A stretch of DNA of 14,664 nt from CAYQUC01 sp964514215. GTDB taxonomy: Bacteria; Pseudomonadota; Gammaproteobacteria; UBA6429; Thiohalophilaceae. The position numbers and the translations under genes are program-made. Below are positions 1 to 8,102 of the stretch, one piece after another. The stretch covers positions 1-14,664 of the forward strand of contig CAZEPW010000074.1 in NCBI GenBank assembly GCA_964514215.1, in the 5' to 3' direction. The first letter of the stretch is position 1; the number at the start of each line of letters is the position of its first letter. The notes beneath the pieces are model-generated. The model did no database searches. It saw only the letters and a program-made list of their open reading frames with translations, and was not told the DNA's origin.

Positions 1-444
1 CCAAATAAAGGCCGTCTGCCGCAGGACGCGGCAGTCGAGCAGCCATGGATGGCATCTTTTGCGCGTCTTTATTCGGTCATACCGGTTTCATCTCCGAGTG
101 TAAACTGCATATTTGCTTATGCGCAGCTCAGGTTAAATAGATTTACACGAGTAGACTTCCCAACTGATATGCAAGTTGGTTTGGTGGTTAATGCTTATCA
201 AGGGCCTTTTGATTTAACGGCACATTTTGTTTACCTTGATTTCCAAGTTCCATCTCCGGGAAATGACTGCTCAAGTATTCCTGCTATTGTGAATGAAACG
301 GTATTGGAGGCTGATTTACAATTTTCTGATAATTTTTCAAATGCTAGTTTATCTGATTGGTCTTTACTGCATCTGACAGAGAACCGTGCTGCGCAATACA
401 GTGAGCTGAATATTAACAAACCAGTATCGGATAACTCAATATAA
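1..444 (+). CDS. 3' part of a concanavalin/DUF1349-like repeat protein (partial)
   Basis: The frame is open from the left edge to a TAA at 442-444 (147 codons), so the 5' end is missing. The ATG at 49 lies inside the REP-like element and has no ribosome binding site, so it is probably not a true start. Residues from about 55 to 95 (VGLVVNAYQG, then FVYLDF) look like the last strands of a laminin-G/DUF1349-like beta sandwich. FSDNFSNASLSDWSLLH (about residues 108-124) looks like the opening of another copy of the domain. The gene therefore seems to stop early in its next repeat. The family call rests on motif impression only. No signal peptide can be judged because the start is missing. The product may be a nonfunctional remnant. 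Confidence 0.45.
   Translation, partial: PNKGRLPQDAAVEQPWMASFARLYSVIPVSSPSVNCIFAYAQLRLNRFTRVDFPTDMQVGLVVNAYQGPFDLTAHFVYLDFQVPSPGNDCSSIPAIVNETVLEADLQFSDNFSNASLSDWSLLHLTENRAAQYSELNINKPVSDNSI
11..53. repeat. GC-rich REP-like palindromic element at the left edge
   Basis: Two short hairpins lie side by side: CTGCCGC (16-22) with GCGGCAG (28-34) around a 5-base loop, and GCCAT (42-46) with ATGGC (49-53). The stretch is far richer in G and C than the AT-rich sequence after it. Paired GC-rich palindromes of this kind are typical of dispersed extragenic elements. Only one copy is visible here, so its repetitive nature is inferred. Confidence 0.4.
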
Positions 445-483
445 CACCATTAACCTTATCTTAATGGTGTCGGTTTTGTTTGT
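444..483 (+). terminator. Perfect 10-bp hairpin at the stop codon, then a T-rich run
   Basis: Arms ACACCATTAA (444-453) and TTAATGGTGT (461-470) pair perfectly around a 7-base loop. They are followed by CGGTTTTGTTTGT. The stem starts on the last base of the stop codon. It resembles a weak intrinsic terminator, but the stem is AT-rich and the T run is interrupted. Confidence 0.45.
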
Positions 484-621
484 CCTGATTTATCTGGCAC
501 AGTGCAAGTAGGCATGATGAGTAATCGATATTTTAGTGGTGCGGTGGCAATTAGAGCGGAATATGATTATCTCCGTTTTGCTCGACCTAGTTCTGAGGAT
601 GATTGTATTCATTCTGTTAAT
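454..621 (+). pseudogene. In-frame remnant of the next concanavalin-like repeat
   Basis: After two in-frame stops (442-444 and 451-453), the same reading frame stays open to the TAA at 619-621. It encodes VGMMSNRYFSGAVAIRAEYD, then YLRFARPSSEDDC. This lines up with VGLVVNAYQGPFDLTAHFVY and its following YLDFQVPSPGNDC in the preceding gene, including the closing Cys. The opening of this domain lies before the stops and its close lies after them, with the middle missing. It reads as an internally deleted, stop-interrupted repeat. No start codon with a ribosome binding site precedes it, so independent translation is unlikely. Confidence 0.5.
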
Positions 622-774
622 TAAATGTAAATAGTATTAATATTACAATAGGATAAAATAGTAAAGCTCATCTTTAATTTAGCTGAGCTGCACATGAGTG
701 AATCCAGTGGTTTAAATTTAGATTTTGGATTATTGTGTGTAGCTCAGATTAATTATCATAATTTAATCACATCT

Positions 775-803
775 ATTACAATATTGTTGTAGTAAACTAT
801 AAT
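775..803 (+). promoter_or_regulatory. Candidate sigma-70 promoter for the diguanylate cyclase
   Basis: A perfect -10 box TATAAT (798-803) lies 17 bases after ATTACA (775-780), a 4/6 match to the -35 consensus. Transcription would start near 810, about 48 bases before the preferred TTG start. Confidence 0.4.
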
Positions 804-857
804 ACTAATAAAAATGATTGATTATATTGTTACTGAGTGTTTAGAAGGACTTTACCG

Positions 858-2546
858 TTGCTTTCAAATTTCAAGCTACAACATATTTTATTTATTACCT
901 TTACGCTCATTGCAAGCTTACCTGTTATGATGTTAGGGTATTGGGTGCAACGCGAAGCCTTAGAAAACGAAATTAAAGCCGTTGAAGAAAAACATTTATT
1001 AGTCGCAAAAAATGTCACGCGGGATTTAAGTCGTTATATTAAGGATGTTGAAAATAGCTTTAAACTTGTGATTACCAATCTGTTGGCATCAAATAAAATT
1101 GATGGCATGACAGCTCACTTTGAAACACTAAATATTCGCTATATCGATATTACCGATAACCAAGGGAATATACTCACCAAAATAGCCAATACCGAATCAA
1201 ATAAGAATAAGACAAAAATAAATAATGATTTATGGCAGAAATTACAAGATACAATTGTCGTCGCAAATAAAACCAATAAAATGGCTTTTAGTAATTTAAT
1301 ACGAACAGGTCAAAATGAAACAACTTTTTTCATCATCAAAAGAGTTGACGACTCTAGAATAGCCATTGCAGCACTTTCCACTGATTATTTACAAGAAGTT
1401 GAAAAACAAATTTCATTTGGTCGTCGGGGACATGTGGCAATCGTTGATAGAATTGGGCAAGCCATTGCTCACCCAGTAGCGGATTGGGTAAATAACATGA
1501 AGGACATGAGTAGCATTTTACCGGTTAAAAAAATGATGAATGGTGAAACCGGGGTCATTAAATTTTATGCTCCTGCTATGAAAGGCGCGGCTGTTGCTGG
1601 TTATACCGTGGTTGCCAGAACCGGTTGGGGGGTGATGGTGCCGCAACCTTTTGAAGAATTAGAGGAGCATGCACGAACCAGCCAAAATACGACATTGATT
1701 ATAATGTTGATTGGTATTGCCGTGGCAGGGTTAATTAGTTGGTTTATTTCTGGCGTCTTGGTTGGCCCAATTCATTCAGTTGTTCGAGCAACAAAGTTTT
1801 CAGAAAATGTTGAACATAAATTCATAAAACCAGTAGCGGGTTCGTTGTCTCAGCGTTTTATACCTAAAGAAGTTCAAGAATTACTAGAGTCGTTTAATAG
1901 CATGGGGCAGCGATTAAATTCTATTACTGAACAATTATACTCAAGAATTGATTTTGCTAATAAAGAAGTTCATGAGCAAAATTTAAAACTCAAAGATCAA
2001 GCTCGTGAATTGCAAATTAAAAATGAAGAGTTAGCGCGTTTATCAACAACCGATACACTAACAAATTTATTTAATAGGAGACTGTTTGATGAAATGTTAG
2101 AAACTGAATTTACATTTGCAGTGCGACATCAAGAAAATTTGAGTTTGGTTATGTTGGATATTGATCACTTCAAATCAATTAATGATGAATATGGACATGT
2201 TCAAGGTGACCGGGTTTTGCTGGAAGTTGCTACGCTATTAAAAAATAATTATCGAGCTTCAGATGTTGTTTTTAGAATTGGAGGTGAAGAATTTGCAGTA
2301 TTATGTCGCCGAACTAATAAATATGACAGTAAATCATTGGCGGAAAACCTTCGTCAATCTTTAGAGCAATATCAGTTTAGATTAAAAGGAAAGGTGCTGA
2401 CAGTTACAGGAAGTATTGGGGTTGTGACGATTCCTCAAGAGGCAATTGAAGACTCGGAATTATTTTATCGTTTTACCGACCAAGCTATGTATTATAGTAA
2501 AAATCATGGTAGAAACTGTGTTACGCACTACCATGATATTTGTTAG
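858..2546 (+). CDS. Membrane-bound diguanylate cyclase (dCache-like sensor, HAMP, GGDEF)
   Basis: The predicted enzyme makes cyclic di-GMP from two GTP at the inner membrane. With the TTG start at 858 it has 562 residues: a first membrane helix (about 8-30), a periplasmic dCache-like sensor (about 31-275, ending GHVAIVDRIGQAIAHP and TGWGVMV), a second helix (about 278-300), a HAMP linker with a coiled coil, and a C-terminal GGDEF domain (about 400-560). The active-site loop is GGEEF (475-479). An RxxD product-inhibition site (RASD, 466-469) stands five residues before it, so an active, feedback-controlled cyclase is expected. The TTG start is chosen because AGAAGGA lies 8 bases upstream; the in-frame GTG at 837 has no visible ribosome binding site. 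It is convergent with the next gene, with one base between the stop codons. The ligand is unknown. Confidence 0.88.
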   Translation: MLSNFKLQHILFITFTLIASLPVMMLGYWVQREALENEIKAVEEKHLLVAKNVTRDLSRYIKDVENSFKLVITNLLASNKIDGMTAHFETLNIRYIDITDNQGNILTKIANTESNKNKTKINNDLWQKLQDTIVVANKTNKMAFSNLIRTGQNETTFFIIKRVDDSRIAIAALSTDYLQEVEKQISFGRRGHVAIVDRIGQAIAHPVADWVNNMKDMSSILPVKKMMNGETGVIKFYAPAMKGAAVAGYTVVARTGWGVMVPQPFEELEEHARTSQNTTLIIMLIGIAVAGLISWFISGVLVGPIHSVVRATKFSENVEHKFIKPVAGSLSQRFIPKEVQELLESFNSMGQRLNSITEQLYSRIDFANKEVHEQNLKLKDQARELQIKNEELARLSTTDTLTNLFNRRLFDEMLETEFTFAVRHQENLSLVMLDIDHFKSINDEYGHVQGDRVLLEVATLLKNNYRASDVVFRIGGEEFAVLCRRTNKYDSKSLAENLRQSLEQYQFRLKGKVLTVTGSIGVVTIPQEAIEDSELFYRFTDQAMYYSKNHGRNCVTHYHDIC

Positions 2547-2547
2547 T

Positions 2548-3447
2548 CTAATTATATAAGCCAGCCGAACTTGCCTGTTTATATTGTTGGATTTGTTTCA
2601 TAACCAATACTAAAGCATCTGAATATGGAACAGTGCCTGCACTGCGTATCACCTTTTTGCCTTCATTACTCAGGGCAAATTTTATGAAATCAGAAACCAT
2701 AGGGTCAGTATTACCAATTTGTTTAACGAGATAAAGCGGACGGTATATTAAATAAGAACCATTTTTAATATTGGCATAGCTAGGTTCAATGCCATTAAGT
2801 CGTAATATTTTAACATCTCGTTTTCTGGCACTGCTAATTCCGGTGGTACCGATGCCTTTAATATTTTTAACAATGCCTTTTTCTAAGGGACCTGAGGATT
2901 TCACCTTAAATTTTACATTTTTGAATTCTTTTTCAAAATCAGCAAAGACCAATTCACGTAATGTTCGGCCAACCCCCGACATTTTGCTTTTGCGGGCGTA
3001 TAACTCAATGGCTTTATTATTACCACCCAGTTCTCTCCAATTTTTAATTTTACCGAGATAGATATCTCTTAATTGTACTAATGTAATATTATTGACAGGG
3101 TTATTCTTATTCACGATAACCACTAACGCATCCCATGCAACGGGTATTTGATGGGCATTTCGTTCTTTGGCATGTCTTGGCAGAGAGACTCGACAAGCAC
3201 CACCTATATCAATTTTACCTGCAGCAGCTTCACGAATGCCTTTTGTTGCACCACCACCATTTAAGATCACTTTAATGCCTGTCTTTTTTTCATAGGCTTT
3301 GCCGAGTTCGAGCATAAAAGCCTTTTTAGTAATACCGCAGCCTGCCCATATTAGGGTTTTACCGGAATCTGACGTTTTGGCTACCACCAATGAGCTACTA
3401 GCGAAGGTGAATACTAGAGAAACAATAAAAATACTAAGTTTTTTCAT
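2548..3447 (-). CDS. PstS-like periplasmic substrate-binding protein
   Basis: The product (299 residues) begins MKKLSIFIVSLVFTFASSS, a Sec signal peptide with likely cleavage after SLVVA. The mature part matches the PBP-like (PstS/SBP_bac) family: ILNGGGATKGIREAAAGKIDIG, then ALVVIVNKNNPV, LRDIYLGKIKNWRELGG, GIGTTGIS, and a closing domain with FIKFALSNEGKKVI. Members bind phosphate or related oxyanions for ABC importers. No pstC, pstA or pstB gene is next to it, and no Pho box is evident, so it may be a stand-alone sensor or scavenging protein; the ligand is not certain. The ATG at 3447 is preferred over the upstream ATG at 3480 because it starts the signal peptide directly and has a GGGG ribosome binding site 5 bases upstream. 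Confidence 0.8.
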   Translation of the reverse strand: MKKLSIFIVSLVFTFASSSLVVAKTSDSGKTLIWAGCGITKKAFMLELGKAYEKKTGIKVILNGGGATKGIREAAAGKIDIGGACRVSLPRHAKERNAHQIPVAWDALVVIVNKNNPVNNITLVQLRDIYLGKIKNWRELGGNNKAIELYARKSKMSGVGRTLRELVFADFEKEFKNVKFKVKSSGPLEKGIVKNIKGIGTTGISSARKRDVKILRLNGIEPSYANIKNGSYLIYRPLYLVKQIGNTDPMVSDFIKFALSNEGKKVIRSAGTVPYSDALVLVMKQIQQYKQASSAGLYN

Positions 3448-4075
3448 AACAACCCCGAAATACATGATGTAAATATTCATTTAAATAAAAACTAACCTTT
3501 AACTATATAGGTATCGGCTGAAATTGGTTTTTCTTAAATTAATATAATGGTTTGCTAATATACAGTGACTTTATGTGATAGTTACATGGCACCCAACAAC
3601 ACCAACAAGATATTTAACTTCTTCTAACCTTAGCAATGTGGCTAATTTTGTTTTTTACAATTTAAGTATAGATGTTAATTTTAAAATTAGAACTTAGTTA
3701 TATAGAATATATATAAAAACATTCCAAATTTTTGTATTTTTAAACTTGCAATAAAGCAATTTTTAATATGCATTAATGCAAGCGAGGGGGGGTAGATATA
3801 CCTTAGCTAAATCAAACATCTTATGTATGTACTAAACAACACAAAGATGGAATGTTGTTCATAATAAGTTTTAATTATCTTTATAGAGTTATCTTTAGCT
3901 AAGTGAATATCAGCATAAAAGTATAACTGGCATGATTTAAATATTAAATATGGCAGTACTAAAATAGCGTTGATCGAAAAAAAGTTTTAAGAATGCTTTT
4001 AAAATTATAAAATGCTTTTTAAAAGTTTGAATAAAAATGTAAAGTGTGTTTTAGTAGTCATTCTTGATTTGATTA

Positions 4076-4094
4076 TTAATATTTTAAATATTAA
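4076..4094. promoter_or_regulatory. AT-rich 9-bp dyad, possible operator
   Basis: TTAATATTT and AAATATTAA form a perfect inverted repeat around one central T, about 290 bases upstream of the DUF1800 operon. This could be a regulator site, but AT-rich palindromes arise easily by chance in sequence this rich in A and T. Confidence 0.25.
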
Positions 4095-4266
4095 CCTTAA
4101 TCTGATACAAGAAAAAATAATAATAAAACACTAAAATAATTAATGTGTTAAAAAATAAAAAAGTGTTAATACTTAAAACTCAATTTTAAGTGCATTATCC
4201 TACTAGTCGAAATCAATGTTATATACACATGAAAATGTGTAAGCACTATCGTAAGTTTTGTAATCA

Positions 4267-4307
4267 TATAGTTAAGAAAATATAGTTAAGAAAATATAGT
4301 AAGAAAA
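4267..4307. repeat. Tandem 14-bp repeat, 2.9 copies
   Basis: TATAGTTAAGAAAA occurs at 4267-4280 and 4281-4294. A third copy lacking one T follows at 4295-4307. It ends 75 bases before the first gene of the operon, so it may lie in the promoter or 5' leader. Confidence 0.75.
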
Positions 4308-4382
4308 GAAGGGTCACTAGCTGCGTTGGGTTGTGTCAGTTAATGGCTAATTGCATTTAAAGCAAAGGATGAGGTGTACACT

Positions 4383-6677
4383 ATGTATAGATTAAAACGT
4401 AATTTCGTTTTCTTCCTCTGTTTATGTATGGCGAGTTACAGTATTCCGGTATTCGCATATGCACTAAACAGTGATGATGTCAGTGAAGATAACGTATCCA
4501 AAGTTGAATTAACGGATGAAGCAATGCAAGAAATCCAGGGAGCAGGAAATATTGATGCTACCATGTTGGATTATAAAGTCGGTGGTACTCAAGCACAGGC
4601 TATACTTGTTAATCGTTCTGGAACGACAGCAACATATGTTATGGATGTTGTTGACTTCAATAGTAATGTGTTAGAAGTGTTAAAAACAGGGCAATTACCT
4701 CCTGGTGAGTTAAGAATGGTAAGAGGGGTTCCAACCTTACTTGGTACTCAAAATCGAAATATACGAATTACTTTGCAAGCATTTGGCGGGCATGTATCTG
4801 TTGATACTTCTTTCGCAAACAGTTCTATAGATTCTGATATCGATGGCATTACCGACTGGAATGAAAAACGTTTTGGACTGAATCCTTATGATGCGGCCGA
4901 TGCGGTATTAGATAATGATGGTGATACCTTAACCAATATTAACGAGATTAATAACCTTAGGACGAATCCGAATAAAGCCGATACTGATGGTGATGGTTTA
5001 GATGATAATGTTGAATTGCTAAATAATCTTGATCCATTAAATCCAGCTGATGCCACGTTGGATGCAGATAACGACTTTATAACCAATATCGATGAAATTC
5101 TGGTTTACAATACTGACCCTTATGTAGCGAATCCTGGACTAGCACCGGATACCGATGGTGATGGTGTATTAGATGCGGTTGAACTTGCTTTAGGCACCGA
5201 TCTTAACGATCCGTTAAGTAATACAGTTGGTCTTGATGATGCTGCAAGCAAACGTATTATTCACTTTTTAAACCGTACCACTTTTGGTCCTACAGTTGAT
5301 TTAGTGAATGAGCTAAAACTAAAAGGTGAATTCACTTGGTTAGAAGAGCAATTAATCCCCACTACTTTAGATTCGGGAATTGATGATACTCAAACTATTC
5401 GTGAAACTAGCTTTATACCGTTTGCAAGAGTTGAAAAGCTCGGAGCAGTGCGTCCGGTTCATTCAATTAAGCATCTACAAGCACGTATGGGATTATTCTG
5501 GGATAATCATTTCAGTACCTCAATCAGTGAAACTCGTTGGTATTCTGAATTACATGAAGAAGATCGATTCTATGAAAATGCTTTTGGTAATTTTAGAACA
5601 TTACTTGGAATGAGTGCTAAAGGTGATGCCATGTTGCGTTACTTGGATTTATTACAAAGTACGGCAGCAGGAGCTAATGAAAATTATGCTCGAGAAGTGA
5701 TGGAGTTACATACTTTAGGAACGACCATTACTGATGGTGATTATACTGGTGTAGATATTGCACAACTGGCACGTATTTTAACTGGTTGGTCAACTGTGGT
5801 CGATACCACAGTGCCAAGTCGTTATAAGTCTTATAACTCTAGCTCTCAAGTCTTTACTGACTCGTTGTTCTACAATTTCTTATTCAAACCTGCTCGCCAT
5901 GATTTTGGTGAGAAATTGTTCTTAGGACAAGTCTTCCCAGCAGGCGTTGGAGTTGAAGAAGGCGATCGAGCATTAGATCTGTTAGCAGCGCACGATTCAA
6001 CAGCGAACTTTATCTGCTTAAAATTGGCATTGCATTTTGTGTCTGATAGTCCAGCTGCGCAAACTTTAACGGATTGTGCTGCAACGTTTAAATTGCATGG
6101 TACCGCGCCAGATCAAATCGCGCATGTATTACGTACTTTAATTAATTCAGCTGAGTTTAATGACCTTGCTACAGAGCGTAATAAGTTTAAAGATCATCAA
6201 GAGTATATCTTTAGCTTGGCTCGATTATTAAATTGGAAAGCCGTGGGTAATGTGCCTGCAAATGGCGTGATACCGGGTAATGTGGTTGGTGATATTATTA
6301 CCCGAATGGGGCAACGTCAGTTTGCAAAAGCTGAACCAACTGGCTGGGCTGAAGATGTTGCTGGTGGTTGGTTATCAGCTAATAGCGCACTCCACCGATT
6401 CCGTGAAGGCAACCTAATGTCATTTAATCGTGCTAGTCAATTGGCAGTACAATTTAAAGCTCAGGGTATTACGAGCTCAGGTGATGTGATGGCAAATCTG
6501 TTTATGTTGATGTTAGGCGGAAACTATAATAAAGATCACATGGTGATGGGTTATTGGTTATTACATCCAAATAACGCAACATTTGATTTAAACACCATGA
6601 GTACATTCGTAGCAAATATTAGAATTCGAAGTCTGATTTCTAGAATTGCTCAATTGCCTGATTTCAGCGCAAATTAA
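4383..6677 (+). CDS. Exported DUF1800 protein with GA-leader module and calcium-binding repeats
   Basis: The product has 764 residues and four parts. (1) A Sec signal peptide (1-25, core FVFFLCLCMASYS, cleavage near PVFA). (2) A leader with LTDEAMQEIQGA (43-54), fitting the double-glycine consensus in GA form, followed by a sandwich-like module to about 145 that is homologous to the whole 152-residue protein at 8103. (3) Asp-rich thrombospondin type-3-like calcium-binding repeats (about 149-280, for example DTDGDGLDDNVELL). (4) A DUF1800 domain (about 287-764) with FWDNHF, NENYAREVMELHTLG, ILTGW and HDFGEKLFLG. DUF1800 has no established activity; its genes usually pair with DUF1501 genes, as here. 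The ATG at 4383 follows GAGG by 8 bases; the GTG at 4374 overlaps that site and is rejected. The next gene starts 17 bases later, so the two are probably co-transcribed. Confidence 0.88.
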   Translation: MYRLKRNFVFFLCLCMASYSIPVFAYALNSDDVSEDNVSKVELTDEAMQEIQGAGNIDATMLDYKVGGTQAQAILVNRSGTTATYVMDVVDFNSNVLEVLKTGQLPPGELRMVRGVPTLLGTQNRNIRITLQAFGGHVSVDTSFANSSIDSDIDGITDWNEKRFGLNPYDAADAVLDNDGDTLTNINEINNLRTNPNKADTDGDGLDDNVELLNNLDPLNPADATLDADNDFITNIDEILVYNTDPYVANPGLAPDTDGDGVLDAVELALGTDLNDPLSNTVGLDDAASKRIIHFLNRTTFGPTVDLVNELKLKGEFTWLEEQLIPTTLDSGIDDTQTIRETSFIPFARVEKLGAVRPVHSIKHLQARMGLFWDNHFSTSISETRWYSELHEEDRFYENAFGNFRTLLGMSAKGDAMLRYLDLLQSTAAGANENYAREVMELHTLGTTITDGDYTGVDIAQLARILTGWSTVVDTTVPSRYKSYNSSSQVFTDSLFYNFLFKPARHDFGEKLFLGQVFPAGVGVEEGDRALDLLAAHDSTANFICLKLALHFVSDSPAAQTLTDCAATFKLHGTAPDQIAHVLRTLINSAEFNDLATERNKFKDHQEYIFSLARLLNWKAVGNVPANGVIPGNVVGDIITRMGQRQFAKAEPTGWAEDVAGGWLSANSALHRFREGNLMSFNRASQLAVQFKAQGITSSGDVMANLFMLMLGGNYNKDHMVMGYWLLHPNNATFDLNTMSTFVANIRIRSLISRIAQLPDFSAN
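4506..4544 (+). other. Predicted GA-type C39 leader cleavage site
   Basis: This encodes ELTDEAMQEIQGA. It has Leu at -12, Thr at -11, Met at -7, Ile at -4, Gly at -2 and Ala at -1, as in double-glycine leaders. Cleavage would leave GNIDATMLDY at the new N-terminus. Unlike usual leaders, it lies behind a Sec signal peptide. Confidence 0.6.
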
Positions 6678-6694
6678 CCTGGGAGAAAATACCA

Positions 6695-7993
6695 ATGGAC
6701 AATAAAAGAAGAAACTTTTTGAAAACCACGGGTGCTTTACTAACGTCATCAAGTATACCGATGCTTAGTATGTTCCCAACAACGGCTAGCGCTGTAATTA
6801 ATCCAAATCCTAAGAAGTTAGTTGTTATCTTACTTCAAGGTGGTAATGATGGGGTTAACACTGTGATACCACTTGATGCTGCAGAAAATGCAAACTATCA
6901 AGCACTTCGCCCTGATATTGGTTTACCACCAGAGTTTGTTGTACCGTATGGCACATCACCAAATAATATTGATTTGGGAATACATCCGGCAATGCAGAGT
7001 TTAATGCCGCTAAAAGATAAATTAGCATTATTTCCTGCAACTCATTCGGGGCCATTTTCTAATACCTCGCATTTTTTCCAATATGATTTTTTTGGAAGTG
7101 GGCTTTATGTTGGTGCTAATTTCATCGATGATAAAGGCTGGATTGGTCGCCATCTGGATAGAAAATACAGCGCTACACCTGATGGTATAGTGGCTTATGA
7201 TTATACCGGTGGCCAATTTAAAATAACTCGTGGTAATACTTTTGTATTGGGTTTAACAAATCCACTAAATCAAAACTTGGGTACTTCAGCCGCGATTGGT
7301 GCACAAATATGGGATGAGATTAAAGGTTTAACCAATCCTATTGGCAGTGCATCACAAAATAAATATGCGGCAGAACAATCACGTTTATTTGATTCGGTGT
7401 TACCGCGATTAAAAACCACTGTTGACTTCGATCGTGTATCAACAATAGCTTATCCTAAGGTATCAATTGGGACGAACTTAAAACGTACAGCTGATATGTT
7501 GTTAACAATGCCTGAACTAGAAGTTGTACACATTAGTCATGGTGGTTTCGATTTACATAGTAAAGCGGTTACTCCTGCGGATACAACATCGGGTCGACAT
7601 GCTAATGTACTCGGTGCATTAGCAGATTCAATGTCTGCATTTTATAATGACTTGTTGGCAACTGATCCTGTTTTGCATGATAATGTTACGGTTGTGGTTA
7701 TGACTGAGTTTGGTCGTACTGCAAAACAAAACAATAATCTTGGTACGGATCATGCGCAGGCATCGACTTGGATGGCTTTTGGCTCTAATGTGATTGGTGG
7801 TATCTATGGTGATTATCCTGGTTTGGGTGCAGCTGATCTTGAGATAGGTCGATACCTACGTCAAACAGTTGATTATCGGGATATCTTGTCCGAGATTATG
7901 GGGCCGAAATTTGTTGGTTTAACACAAGCTGATGCCAATGCCTTGTTCTCGAATTATACCGGGGCAACAACACCACTAGGCTTTATGGTTTAG
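6695..7993 (+). CDS. Tat-exported DUF1501 protein
   Basis: The product (432 residues) starts with a twin-arginine signal, KRRNFLK, then a hydrophobic stretch and a likely cleavage site at TASA (about 33). It belongs to DUF1501, a family related to alkaline phosphatase/sulfatase-fold proteins with no firmly known reaction. Visible hallmarks are LVVILLQGGNDGVNTVIP (about 44-61), GWIGRHLD, VVHISHGGFDLHS and TEFGRT followed by GTDHAQA near the C-terminus, all rich in Asp and His suited to metal binding. GGGAG lies 8 bases before the ATG. Its start is 17 bases after the DUF1800 stop, the classic pairing of these families. The Tat route suggests folding or cofactor loading in the cytoplasm, whereas its DUF1800 partner uses Sec. 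It has no double-glycine leader. Confidence 0.88.
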   Translation: MDNKRRNFLKTTGALLTSSSIPMLSMFPTTASAVINPNPKKLVVILLQGGNDGVNTVIPLDAAENANYQALRPDIGLPPEFVVPYGTSPNNIDLGIHPAMQSLMPLKDKLALFPATHSGPFSNTSHFFQYDFFGSGLYVGANFIDDKGWIGRHLDRKYSATPDGIVAYDYTGGQFKITRGNTFVLGLTNPLNQNLGTSAAIGAQIWDEIKGLTNPIGSASQNKYAAEQSRLFDSVLPRLKTTVDFDRVSTIAYPKVSIGTNLKRTADMLLTMPELEVVHISHGGFDLHSKAVTPADTTSGRHANVLGALADSMSAFYNDLLATDPVLHDNVTVVVMTEFGRTAKQNNNLGTDHAQASTWMAFGSNVIGGIYGDYPGLGAADLEIGRYLRQTVDYRDILSEIMGPKFVGLTQADANALFSNYTGATTPLGFMV

Positions 7994-8014
7994 TATTTTA
8001 TAACAACAGGAAAA

Positions 8015-8066
8015 ACGAATAACCTCGAAATCATTTAGTTTTTTAAATTATTAAGAGGTTATTCGT
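8015..8066 (+). promoter_or_regulatory. 12-bp perfect stem-loop between DUF1501 and the 152-residue gene
   Basis: ACGAATAACCTC (8015-8026) and GAGGTTATTCGT (8055-8066) pair perfectly around a 28-base AT-rich loop. No T run follows, so it is not a simple intrinsic terminator. It could be an mRNA processing or stabilising element, or an attenuator, lying 36 bases upstream of the next start. Confidence 0.5.
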
Positions 8067-8102
8067 AAAACCACCATCATAAAATTAAAATTGAGGTGAA
8101 TT

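Larger units (their letters stand above)
3448..4382. other. Long AT-rich intergenic region, no gene seen
   Basis: About 930 bases separate the PstS-like gene from the DUF1800 operon, and both genes are transcribed away from it. No open frame with a ribosome binding site was found. It holds several AT-rich dyads: a 14-base palindrome at 3676-3689, an 8-bp hairpin at 4171-4191 and a 9-bp dyad around a single T at 4076-4094. It also has a near-duplicate AATGCTTTTAAAA (3992-4004, 4011-4024) and a tandem repeat at 4267-4307. The composition and length fit a regulatory region, possibly one silenced by H-NS-like proteins, but no promoter could be assigned with confidence. Confidence 0.5.

Noticed and set aside
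837..857. GTG at 837 as start of the diguanylate cyclase
   Set aside because: No ribosome binding site precedes it, while AGAAGGA is correctly placed for the in-frame TTG at 858. The extra seven residues add nothing to the membrane helix.
2548..3447. Part of a phosphate transport (pst) operon
   Set aside because: No permease or ATPase genes flank it, no Pho box was seen, and the neighbour is a convergent diguanylate cyclase.
4267..4307. CRISPR-like array
   Set aside because: The 14-bp units are directly adjacent with no spacers, so this is a simple tandem repeat.
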